Shown piece after piece: positions 48,773-58,518 of a DNA stretch of 64,000 nt. Within the stretch, counting starts at the first letter, position 1. The number at the start of each line of letters is the position of its first letter. The stretch comes from Trichoplusia ni (lineage: Eukaryota > Arthropoda > Insecta > Lepidoptera > Noctuidae), in contig NC_039483.1 in the NCBI RefSeq assembly GCF_003590095.1, positions 4,278,001-4,342,000 of the forward strand, given 5' to 3'. Below the pieces are notes generated by a model. It was not told the origin of the DNA. It worked only from the letters and a program-made list of their open reading frames with translations, and made no database searches. A program made the translations under genes and the position numbers.

Positions 48773-49002
48773 TGTAAAAATATCGACATAAGGAAATATA
48801 ATTTAACATAATCTGAAGAATGCAATATAATATTATTCTTACATAACAGGTTACAATTAGCAATATCGGCCGAACCCCGATTTAAATTATGCAAAAAGCT
48901 ATGCAATATGTAAGTAAAAAGCTGTGTAATAACAAATACATTAGCCCCCACACACCGCTCAAAGTCCCGCATACTAAAATATAAATGTTTATTTTTAATA
49001 AG

Positions 49003-50002
49003 NNNNNNNNNNNNNNNNNNNNNNNNNNNNNNNNNNNNNNNNNNNNNNNNNNNNNNNNNNNNNNNNNNNNNNNNNNNNNNNNNNNNNNNNNNNNNNNNNN
49101 NNNNNNNNNNNNNNNNNNNNNNNNNNNNNNNNNNNNNNNNNNNNNNNNNNNNNNNNNNNNNNNNNNNNNNNNNNNNNNNNNNNNNNNNNNNNNNNNNNNN
49201 NNNNNNNNNNNNNNNNNNNNNNNNNNNNNNNNNNNNNNNNNNNNNNNNNNNNNNNNNNNNNNNNNNNNNNNNNNNNNNNNNNNNNNNNNNNNNNNNNNNN
49301 NNNNNNNNNNNNNNNNNNNNNNNNNNNNNNNNNNNNNNNNNNNNNNNNNNNNNNNNNNNNNNNNNNNNNNNNNNNNNNNNNNNNNNNNNNNNNNNNNNNN
49401 NNNNNNNNNNNNNNNNNNNNNNNNNNNNNNNNNNNNNNNNNNNNNNNNNNNNNNNNNNNNNNNNNNNNNNNNNNNNNNNNNNNNNNNNNNNNNNNNNNNN
49501 NNNNNNNNNNNNNNNNNNNNNNNNNNNNNNNNNNNNNNNNNNNNNNNNNNNNNNNNNNNNNNNNNNNNNNNNNNNNNNNNNNNNNNNNNNNNNNNNNNNN
49601 NNNNNNNNNNNNNNNNNNNNNNNNNNNNNNNNNNNNNNNNNNNNNNNNNNNNNNNNNNNNNNNNNNNNNNNNNNNNNNNNNNNNNNNNNNNNNNNNNNNN
49701 NNNNNNNNNNNNNNNNNNNNNNNNNNNNNNNNNNNNNNNNNNNNNNNNNNNNNNNNNNNNNNNNNNNNNNNNNNNNNNNNNNNNNNNNNNNNNNNNNNNN
49801 NNNNNNNNNNNNNNNNNNNNNNNNNNNNNNNNNNNNNNNNNNNNNNNNNNNNNNNNNNNNNNNNNNNNNNNNNNNNNNNNNNNNNNNNNNNNNNNNNNNN
49901 NNNNNNNNNNNNNNNNNNNNNNNNNNNNNNNNNNNNNNNNNNNNNNNNNNNNNNNNNNNNNNNNNNNNNNNNNNNNNNNNNNNNNNNNNNNNNNNNNNNN
50001 NN
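49003..50002. other. Assembly gap (1000 N)
   Basis: Exactly 1000 undetermined bases. The round number suggests a placeholder or rounded estimate. The missing 5' part of the LINE most likely lies here. Confidence 0.99.
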
Positions 50003-50518
50003 TCAAACTTTTCTTTAGCTCAGTAGTTTTTACTGGAAGTCGATTGTATGCTTTTGTTGGTAAAAATTATACAATTGTCGACACGTGGTAATCAACGTAG
50101 GTTCCACTATAGTATGAAAGGTACCCTAACTTGACAATTGGCATGTTACTTCAACTTTATGGTTATTAAGCAATTTTCAATATTAAAACGCCTGTATTAA
50201 TGCGTGTATTAATATTAAAGTGCGCATATATAATAACTATTCGACAGTGAATAATATCTGTAAAATTATGTGTATTTATTACAATAATTTTAAAGTATTA
50301 TCAATTTCAATAATATTTATCCCAGTTTTCTGGCGCCATGCGCACGTTGCGTTAAGAATTATATCATGGGTATTTTACAATATTTAATTATGGAATTTGT
50401 AACAAACCATAGTGACTATATTACGAAATCATTCTGAAATAATTTATCTTTGGTTATTCCTGAATAGTACATCGAAAACAAAATTCTTGTATTGCGTTTA
50501 TTTAAAAAATATTATATA

Positions 50519-50735
50519 CTAGCTGTTGCCCGCGACTTCGCGATAAGTTATGATTTATACCTGCTGCTTTTTTTACATTTTCCGTTGTATCTTCGCTTCT
50601 ATTAGTCGCAGTGATGGTTTATAGCCTAAAGCCGTCCTCGATGAATGATCTATTCAACACAAAAATATTTTTTCAATTTCGACCAGTAGTTCCTGAGATT
50701 AGCGCGTTCAAACTAACAAACAACTAAACTTTTTA
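50519..50735 (-). mobile_element. Non-autonomous Helitron-like element, 5' end decayed
   Basis: The minus strand ends CGCGGGCAACAGCTAG followed by T. The body matches 13741-13997 (TAGTCGCAG, GCCTAAAGCC and GATTAGCGCGTTCAAAC on the plus strand). The usual AATATATAAAGCTGAAGAG start is replaced after AACTAAAC, so the 5' boundary is approximate. Confidence 0.7.
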
Positions 50736-51146
50736 GCGAAGCGAGAGTTTCTACTCGTAAAACAGTATTTCTTTAAGATGTAGTATACCTTGGTTTCCTC
50801 ACCATTGTGGTTTCCCGAATATTTTCCTTACATAAAGTTTTTTTTAAATATACTTAATAATCTCGCTAATTAGTATTTAGAGTACAACATTAATTAATAT
50901 AACATTATAGTTATGGGTTTAAGGAAAATGTTTGAGGAACTGTGCAATAATTATACCAATTGATAGTGATAATAATTCCCAGTTAGGTCAGCATTCGGTA
51001 ACTATGTTGGATTCATCTGGATATAACTGGATTTTAAGAATAGAGTTGAAGCAATATAAGTGTTGATCGCCAGTAATAGTTTTGGACCTGAATATAATGA
51101 TTTTTTAAGATATTTTTGATACAAAATAACTGAATATTGCGAGTTA

Positions 51147-51364
51147 TCCCTACTAATATTATAAATGCGAAAGTAACTCTGTCTGTCTGTCTGTTACGCT
51201 TTCACGTCCAAACCAGTGAACTGATTTTAATGAAATTTGGTACAGAGATAGAGTTGACCTTGAGAAAGAACTATGATAGTTTTTATCCTGGACTTTTGAA
51301 GAGTTCTCTTGGAAACGCGATATAACCGACCTCGACGCGGGCGAAGCCGCGGGCGAAAAGCTAG
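51147..51364 (+). mobile_element. Non-autonomous Helitron-like element (TCTG-tract family)
   Basis: Begins TCCCTACTAATATTATAAATG after A, has a (TCTG)n tract and ends CGCGGGCGAAAAGCTAG before T. A CGCGG/CCGCG hairpin precedes the CTAG end, as in Helitrons. Nearly identical to 19785-20013 apart from tract length and scattered changes. Confidence 0.82.
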
Positions 51365-51594
51365 TAGTATATAAAACACTATTTGAATAATTTTTAGTAC
51401 TTAAAAAAAACTTGTTTGATTATGTATTTAAATGGTGATTAATGCTCAATCCGTCCCTGTGTGTCAAGAGGCCTTTGCCAAATCGAAGTTTAAAAACAGA
51501 TATTTTCGTCAATTAATTCGTCAGAGGTTTTAAAAAGTGTCAAACTACAAGCTAACTGCTTAAAGGGTTGAAACAAGGGCTAAATCTATTGTTG

Positions 51595-51720
51595 TGTGTG
51601 GAGACAGTTACACAGTCAGCACGCCAAAGTCTGATTTGTCTGAAACACGGGTTGGATCCTCACGTAGAACAAGCTTCTGTGATCCAAAATGTGCAAGTAT
51701 TCAATTGAAATATGTAGTTT
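51595..51720 (+). repeat. Degenerate tRNA-derived SINE fragment
   Basis: A decayed box B (GGGTTGGATCCTC) follows an ACAGTCAGCACGCCAAAGTC stretch and precedes AGAACAAGC and TGTGATCC words typical of tRNA-headed moth SINEs. Box A is not clear. Confidence 0.35.
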
Positions 51721-52437
51721 TCATGTAAAGTAAAAGTCCTAAAATGAAATAAAAAGATGTCAGCTCATAATATTTTCAATACTCAATGAAATAATGAAAC
51801 ATATTCATTGTATAGTCTTCTTACGAGGCACCTATGTTACAAGTACTTATGTCAAGAACAACGTCATCGCAATATACACGTATTTTAACAATGAACTAGG
51901 CAATGGCGTCAAAAATCTATGAACAAAACAATAATAAATCCTTCAATATCACACAAATGTAAAACCCAATTTAAAAGGAAGTTTAAATTGACAAATAAAC
52001 AAAATAATTTCAATTGTTGTCAAACGTATAAAATGCAAATGATGAAGGAAAACAGTTGTTTATTGTATAATAGTTACACGTTCATATTGTGACGTTTCGA
52101 ACGGAAAACACGGCTGGGGAAACGTCATACGCAGAGGAAATAAAGGAAATAAATAATACTGAGATGTGATGCTGCTTTAATTAGGGAACATCACTATGGG
52201 CTTAGAAAGAAGTCCTTATAAAATGATGTCGATATCCATCGTTCTGTAGATAGGCTTTTTGTATACGAAGCAATATTTTGTGTACATTGCTCAGAGTTAA
52301 AAATCGTCATTAATAGACTTCAGTTATATAAAGTCAACTAAGTATATAAAGGTATTAACTCAAAGTCTTAGTGGGACCAACTAACATTTGACAACACCAC
52401 GAAAATTCATTTGAACTTAACTAATATATAATAATTA

Positions 52438-52623
52438 CTAGCTGTTGGCCACGAGCCTGCCGGCAACAAATAGAAAATGATCCCACGGGAACAAAATATT
52501 AGTGTTAATCGTGGTTATAAACTATCTATGTACCATAGTTCGTCTAAATCCGTTCAGTGGTATTTGCGTGGAACAAACATCCATACATACAAACTTTCGC
52601 CTTTATTACGTTATGTAGTAGGA
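52438..52623 (-). mobile_element. Non-autonomous Helitron-like element (CGAAAGTTTG family)
   Basis: On the minus strand it begins TCCTACTACATAACGTAATAA with GCGAAAGTTTGTATGTATGG, and ends CCAACAGCTAG before T. It is the sister of 26567-26770. The GC-rich 3' hairpin is degraded. Confidence 0.72.
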
Positions 52624-55600
52624 TGTTAGGGTTGGCGGGAGATACAGTCAAGTCTGTGTCCACGATTAACTACAAAGATCTGTATACAAGAATCCAATCC
52701 AAAGGCCAGAACCACGTCATAGCTATAACTCATTTTCCCTAACCTTGCAAAGAGGGAATAATCAAACGCATACGTCTTTACTGCCTTCTTCTAAATATGT
52801 TCTAGAACATGCAAAACATGCCATAAGTATATCTGCAGCTTCAAAGCAGTTGAATGCAAATATTTATTACAATAAATATATGAATACCTTAGATTGCTAA
52901 GTTTTATTGGATGGATACCTAAGTGTTTTTTATAGGTGTGTTGTTTTCAGTCCAATGTGGTTTAGCATTTCAGTTTTGTGACGGTGGGAATAGATTACTT
53001 ATAGCATTTATTATTTGTTAGTAACTTGTAAACTTTTTAAACATACAAGTTTTACATTTTCATTCATAAGGTTTTGTTTTACAATGTTTTCTTAATTCAT
53101 CTCTCTTTAAAAAAAAACTTGCTCACTGTAACACAATTTAAAAACATGACCTTTAAGATAAAACGATTTATTTCACCAACATTTGCTATAGAATCAAACT
53201 TTTTACCAGCACATTCACTTAACACCCTCAAGAATGCCAAGCATTTAGCTTCGATCACACAGCGGAGACGGCAAGGCGCCGACACAGGCATTACATAATT
53301 ACTTGAAGTCAAACCTCGGTTAAAGCAAAGGGCCTTGATGCCTCGTATCCGCGAACTTCGCCTTAGTACCGGCTACCGTCACGTGGGCGTGTCGTCTAAC
53401 AATATTATTAATCTACATTCAATTTGATACAATTAATACCTGTTAGAAGTTCTTTTAAGCTTTTTTTTTTTCTCTAATAAGATTTACACACTATTAAATT
53501 CGTGTGTCTTTACAAAATTATCAAAGGCATTGCATATACTAAGTCAAAATTCGGTATCAATTTTTCGGATCTGACGTAAGCGTTCGATAGGGTGTACCTC
53601 AAAAATTTGGAACCGTCTCTCAATTTCCTACGATGTATGGTTTACTCGAAACAGATCAAAGTAAAACTTATTGGTTTACAATTTATTCTTATTATTCTCA
53701 TTGAAATGGGATCACCGGTTATGAGACACGTGTCGCTTTAACTATAAAAAGATCGGTCGCACCTGTCGGTGTACTTAATGCGAGGACTGCTCTCGACCGA
53801 TCTCAGACTATTATTGTCTCATTGTTCATTTAGGTGTGGGACAAAAATATAATTTTAACTTTGATATTGAAGACTGGTCTCTAGTCTAAGAGAAAATCTT
53901 ATACAGAATTTCCAACCTCCATAGTCTAATGGGTCAGTTTGGGTACAAGACTGGACCAAAACTTGAGATCCAAGTATAAAGCCAAATGAACATCGATTAC
54001 TTCATATTTAATTTAAAAATTCCACATAGCATAATAGACGATACAAATTGGCAATGCTTGCGTAAAGGGCCGTATTCAAAAACGACCTCGGACATTGTCA
54101 TTTATATATAATTATCAAAAACAAGTTCTGTGGCCTTGACAGCGATTTAATTAAACGTGTAAAGAAATCAGTATTGATGAGTTGGTTGTAACTATGTTTT
54201 TGTGCTGTATTTGTTGTTAATTTCATTGTACATATGTTGGTTTTAATATTTGCTTCTGTACGCAAGCTGTAGTTTAGCATATTATAATTACTTCTTGCTC
54301 TTCTATTTTACTTGTAGCAGATTCTATTAAAGTCATAGCTGGAACGTGATAATTATTGTTTAAAATGTTTGCTTTATGACTTTTTTAACGTTCGCTCTGT
54401 CACTTAATTATTTCTATTTTCGTCATGAACTATGTATTATGTTGATTATATCTATTTTCTTAGATTTGTTAGACACACCTGTAGACAACTAAATTTTCGA
54501 TATATCCCAGTTTATTAAACTAAATCCTATCACAATAGTGTTAGCTAAACTTGAAACTTTACGCACATTGTCAAGTTAAACGGTTCAAATGTGAAATAAA
54601 GATAAGAATTGTAGAAAATTTACGTTCACTTTTGAGATAAGATGGTATGAATACAAAGTTAATAGAAATTTGCTTAAGAGTAAAATTAGATGTTTAGAAT
54701 TTAGGGCTAACTACGGTAATCTAGAATTTTAATATACCTTGCCTTAGCTACGAATAAATTCTAAATTTAATTTTATATAAGAGAATTTTTGAATCTATAA
54801 GTGCTAACTCGTAAGGCATTTGTACTCCAACTTAATTAAGTAGCACACTCCGCTTTTATCACCTAGATCAAATCAAAAGTATGAAAATTTGTAGTTTGAG
54901 CACCTCTTCTACGCTGGTAATCTTCATAGTCTTCCTTTTGTTACTCCAACCTATACATCTACCAAGGACTTTAGGGAAGGCGTTATAAACGATTGATTTA
55001 GAGATTTTTAGGAACGTCCTCCTTTTCTTACTTCCTTATTTGGGTTGAGTGGAAACCAGTCTCAGACTTCATCTGACTAAAACCCTCCCATGCTCCGTCA
55101 TACGCCCTTCGTGTACAGGGGCCACGGTGACCCTTTAGTACAAGCCGCTGCCCTGCTTTCGACCCTGAATTGTCAAAATCTTAAAATGATTTCTATAGAT
55201 AATGTGCATCGTGCCCTCGCGTGGCTTCATGTAGAATTCCGATTAGGTATTATTTTAAATCAGGATTCATGTTATGACCTAGGAATAAAGTGAAACATAT
55301 ATTCATATTTATTTACCTATTGTTATTCAGCACACGTCTCTAATGTGTGATTGTGCTTGTGTTAACATTGTTTCTGACTTATAATCGATTCGTGATGTCA
55401 GTAAATTTGAAGCGATCAAATCGTGGATTAGATTTGCGACTGTAGAATAAATGAAAAGTTTAGAGATTTTTATTACTTGATATGTTAAATCATTATTAGG
55501 TGTTGAAATTTGGAATGCCTTTAGGTACTTTAATCAAATTTGAAAAAGTCGTAATGAATAAGAATTTTATTATATTAAATGTTTGATTGGAATTTTACCG

Positions 55601-57168
55601 AAGTGCCGCGATTTTATGTGGTAATTTCCAGATGTTCTGATAGTGTTATAAATGAAAACCTATTTTTAAATTGAATAGCTTTATTTTCATTTGATCTGTT
55701 ATTTATAGAACAATACATATTAATATGTCACGTAATATCGTTAACGTTTGTTTTAACAGATGCACTTCAGTAAAATTGTTACACATGTCGATTTGGTCAT
55801 TGTTTGTATTACATTTTGTTGTTTGCGATTGTGGATTTCCAAGTTTTCATGCCATTAACATTTTTGCGCACCAGTCGTCGTATAACGTGATCTAACACTT
55901 AAAAATTGTCTAAGTAACTTAACTATCATTTGAGATCAAGTAATGCAGAATTATGTTTTTCTCAGTTGTAGACATTGGATAAATTAAATAGTAGGTATAA
56001 TAAAATCTTATTGCCAATTTAAGTCTTGTTTATAAATAGATATGCTCAACATTTTTAAGTAAACGAAGATAGTCATTTTTCCGCAATGTCTAAAATCGTC
56101 ATGATATTTTCAATTTTGTTTATCTCAATTTATGTATAACATTTATACATGAATGCAATCGACTTAAGAAGCTTCAGAATAATTATCTATTAGTATGAAT
56201 CTGTCTCTGCTCTAGTAACGTAGCTTAATAATAGGGAAACAATTTTGTTGATGCTATACCTAGTCATTATCACATCAACTATTAGAGCATCCAACTATTT
56301 TCAAACAGATTTAAGAAATTGTCCTCATTCAATCAAAATCATGGAGAGAAAATTTTATTAGTCCAAAAATTTTCTACGGTAACGACATTGGCTGCGGTAA
56401 GACTAAATTGCCTCTGTTTCATTGGACTTTGGAACTATAGCCTCTTACCAACATGTTCCATTATACTCTACCATATCTCTAGAATGTGCAGGCCATCAGC
56501 TGTAGAGTCCTTGACCAGGTGTAGCATGGTCCTCCCCTCCTTATCTGACGTAATATCATGAGACACTTGCATGAGAATTTCGAAATTTTCATTATCAAGG
56601 CCAGTTTTAACATTTCCTTCAACTGCCTGTTGGCCTTTCTTAGGTATTTTCATTATTTATTTGAAATCTTTTAGACTCAAATGTTTGTATTAAATTCAGT
56701 TTATATCTTTTAGATTTTAAGAGTTGTATGTTTCGTTTTATGCTTTGTAAATTGTTTTTCATAATTCAGGTATGTCTTTTAGTTCAATATTATTTAAAGC
56801 GTGATTGAATTCAACTGTTGTGAATGTTATTATTTAAGAAGTAGCTATCTCAAATATATTTGAATTTTCATTAAATTCAGATGGTTGTTATTTATGAAAT
56901 CTTAATAGTCAACGTTTTAGAGATAGTAATCTTGAAGAGTGAAGGTTCTGCAGCTGGCTGATGCAACAACACCATAGTATTAGTAATAAATCACTCTAAA
57001 TATTCTCCATAAATATATTACCTTATTTTCCTTATTATGTAAGATGATCATAAATAGATGTTGATATTATAAGCGTGACTCACAGAGTTCAATATTCTGC
57101 CTTTATGATCCAAGCCAAACTAAATATTTATAAGTGGCGAAAATATTTGTGTCCACAAGTTCTGTGTG
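52624..57168. other. Non-coding sequence downstream of cluster B
   Basis: No recognised gene. A 61-codon minus-strand frame (56468-56653; MKIPKKGQQAVEGN...) has a balanced composition unlike chance frames here and lies 1.2 kb downstream of cluster B on the same strand. I cannot place it in a family and cannot exclude a pseudogene fragment. GC-richer patches occur at 53270-53400 and 53750-53820. Confidence 0.35.
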
Positions 57169-57174
57169 TTTATT
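57169..57174 (-). terminator. Possible polyadenylation signal for cluster B
   Basis: AATAAA on the minus strand, about 0.67 kb after the last LDPTGVY stop and beyond the 61-codon ORF. Such hexamers are frequent in AT-rich DNA, so this is only a candidate. Confidence 0.3.
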
Positions 57175-57528
57175 GTAAAAGTGTGTGTTGTTTGTGTCTT
57201 AATTTCGAAATGTAAGGGTTTCACCAAAAAGAAATAAAAAATAATATAAAATTTCAAAGAAATGTATATTTTCTACATTTTTCAATGCTTAATCAGCAAC
57301 AATTAGCTAGAGTATTCATCTAACAGTCTTATTATTTTACAAGAGTATAAAATCACTGCCATAGTCGAAAAGAAATGCAATGGGTACATAGAAATGCGAG
57401 AAATACCAAAATGTTCGGTTGACAATCATAGAACATTAGACAATATAACTTTAACGTCGCACCAACGTCCTGATATCTCACTTAATTATGCTACTTACCT
57501 AATGTTAGTCAATAAATAATCACTTACG

Positions 57529-57714
57529 CTAAGGTAACTTCAATAAATTAAAAGAACATTCGTTCCTAGTCTTCACCAGACTCATAAACAAACAGTTTAT
57601 CATCGGATAGGCAGTAACAGTCTTTGGTTCCCTATTTACATTCTTCAACAATTTACTTGACTTTGACATTAAATTTGGAGAATTTCCTCTTCTTTCTATT
57701 CGATGAGAATGCAT
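57529..57714 (-). CDS. 61-residue ORF downstream of micropeptide cluster B
   Basis: A minus-strand ORF starting 125 bases after the last LDPTGVY stop. It begins MHSHRIERRGNSPNL and has a basic, polar first half (many Lys/Arg/Asn/Ser) and a more hydrophobic end, with no signal peptide or LDPTGXY. The fly and beetle genes also have a longer unrelated ORF after the short peptides, so it may be part of the same transcript. I have no sequence evidence of homology; a chance frame is possible. Confidence 0.4.
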   Translation of the reverse strand: MHSHRIERRGNSPNLMSKSSKLLKNVNREPKTVTAYPMINCLFMSLVKTRNECSFNLLKLP

Positions 57715-57839
57715 TTCTACTGAACGAAATTAATTTGTGGCGAATTGATGAACAACATATTACTGACATTTTACTAAAATATTAAATGAAATGATTAAAT
57801 TATCAGTTTGGAGATTGGCAGCGACATCGCTGATCTAGC

Positions 57840-57875
57840 CTAGTACACTCCCGTCGGATCTAAGCCCAAAGCCAT
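57840..57875 (-). CDS. tal: tal/pri micropeptide B7, MALGLDPTGVY
   Basis: Eleven residues ending LDPTGVY, the last peptide of cluster B. It starts in the context TTCAAAATGG, a match to the insect consensus CAAAATG. It uses TTA GAT CCG ACG GGA GTG TAC, a different synonymous spelling from its neighbours, showing that the peptide rather than the DNA is conserved. Confidence 0.94.
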   Translation of the reverse strand: MALGLDPTGVY

Positions 57876-57921
57876 TTTGAAGGAGTAACAATTAGACAAA
57901 AATAAAAACAAGAAATTAAAC

Positions 57922-57954
57922 CTAGTACACATTAGTGGGGTCAAGAACAAACAT
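57922..57954 (-). CDS. tal: tal/pri micropeptide B6, MFVLDPTNVY
   Basis: Ten residues ending LDPTNVY; Asn takes the place of the conserved Gly. Start context ATCAAAATG is ideal. Gly (GGT) to Asn (AAT) needs two base changes, so it is not a simple sequencing error. The spacer to B7 is 46 bases. Confidence 0.9.
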   Translation of the reverse strand: MFVLDPTNVY

Positions 57955-57996
57955 TTTGATTGTTAACTAACAACACTTAACACTAAAATAGTCTTT

Positions 57997-58029
57997 CTAG
58001 TACACACCGGTAGGATCCAGGCCGAACAT
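57997..58029 (-). CDS. tal: tal/pri micropeptide B5, MFGLDPTGVY
   Basis: Ten residues ending LDPTGVY, identical in protein sequence to B2 but with different codons (CTG GAT CCT ACC GGT GTG TAC against TTG GAC CCC ACT GGC GTC TAC). Start TTCAAAATG. Confidence 0.94.
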   Translation of the reverse strand: MFGLDPTGVY

Positions 58030-58073
58030 TTTGAAGCACAAGATTCTTCACACGAACTTATATTGTTTGTAAC

Positions 58074-58103
58074 TCAGTACACTCCCGTGGGATCGAGACC
58101 CAT
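58074..58103 (-). CDS. tal: tal/pri micropeptide B4, MGLDPTGVY
   Basis: Nine residues, the shortest in the window and close to the minimum: Met-Gly plus the heptapeptide LDPTGVY. Start ATCAAAATGG. It shows how little beyond the motif is retained. Confidence 0.94.
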   Translation of the reverse strand: MGLDPTGVY

Positions 58104-58173
58104 TTTGATGAGCAGGATACGAAAACACCAAAAAACAAGAACTTTGCCGATTTCGAGATAAAATCTCAAAAGA

Positions 58174-58206
58174 TCAGTAGACACCAGTCGGGTCCAGAAC
58201 AAACAT
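58174..58206 (-). CDS. tal: tal/pri micropeptide B3, MFVLDPTGVY
   Basis: Ten residues ending LDPTGVY, with start TTCAAGATG. It shares MFVLDPT with B6, so the two are probably products of internal duplication. Confidence 0.94.
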   Translation of the reverse strand: MFVLDPTGVY

Positions 58207-58250
58207 CTTGAACACAATAATTTTCTTCAAATTTAAAATCTTCCAAAAAA

Positions 58251-58283
58251 TCAGTAGACGCCAGTGGGGTCCAAGCCGAACAT
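58251..58283 (-). CDS. tal: tal/pri micropeptide B2, MFGLDPTGVY
   Basis: Ten residues ending LDPTGVY, with start GCAAAAATG. Separated from B1 by a 58-base AT-rich spacer. Confidence 0.94.
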   Translation of the reverse strand: MFGLDPTGVY

Positions 58284-58341
58284 TTTTGCAGATTTCTCAA
58301 TTCAATATTTCTCTCAAATTGAATTATAAACTGTGGATTCT

Positions 58342-58380
58342 TCAGTAGATGCCAGTGGGATCCAGAACTTTGATATCCAT
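58342..58380 (-). CDS. tal: tal/pri micropeptide B1, MDIKVLDPTGIY
   Basis: First peptide of cluster B, twelve residues ending LDPTGIY. The ATG at 58380 is about 106 bases from the predicted transcription start, with A at -3 (TTTAATATGG). The frame stays open upstream to 58536, but that would start from GTG before the TATA box, so the internal ATG is chosen. It resembles A3 (MDTKVLDPTGQY) of the other cluster. Role by family: activation of Ubr3-mediated Shavenbaby/Ovo processing in epidermal and appendage patterning, under ecdysone timing in flies. Confidence 0.94.
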   Translation of the reverse strand: MDIKVLDPTGIY

Positions 58381-58485
58381 ATTAAATAATTTATTCTTGA
58401 ACTTGAAAATATCGATCTTATTTACGATGTAGGAGCGCGCGCGGTTTAGAGTGACGTGCGTTCGCTTTGGTGGTTGTCTCACGAC

Positions 58486-58518
58486 TGTGGCGAGGCGACC
58501 ACGTGCCTTCCTTTTATA
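58486..58518 (-). promoter_or_regulatory. Core promoter of micropeptide cluster B
   Basis: On the minus strand a consensus TATAAAAG (58518-58511) is followed by CCACAGTCG with the putative start A at 58486, 32 bases below the first T of the TATA box. A CACGTG E-box (58500-58505) sits between them. Upstream, GC-box-like GCCCCCGCCC words lie at about 58590-58605 (plus strand), and a TGACGTG site lies in the leader near 58452. All are consistent with an inducible, TATA-driven gene. Confidence 0.7.

Larger units (their letters stand above)
45681..49002 (-). mobile_element. Non-LTR retrotransposon, 5' end lost in assembly gap
   Basis: Minus-strand LINE with an apurinic-type endonuclease followed by a reverse transcriptase and a (TAAA)n 3' tail (45681-45714). 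The domain order and YADD motif fit the Jockey/CR1 group of LINEs; the microsatellite-like tail rather than plain poly-A is seen in some of these clades. It runs into the N gap at 49003, so any first ORF is missing. The frame is interrupted by several shifts, most at homopolymer runs. Confidence 0.88.

Noticed and set aside
48882..50091. Long ORFs running through the N region
   Set aside because: Artefact of undetermined bases being read as open.
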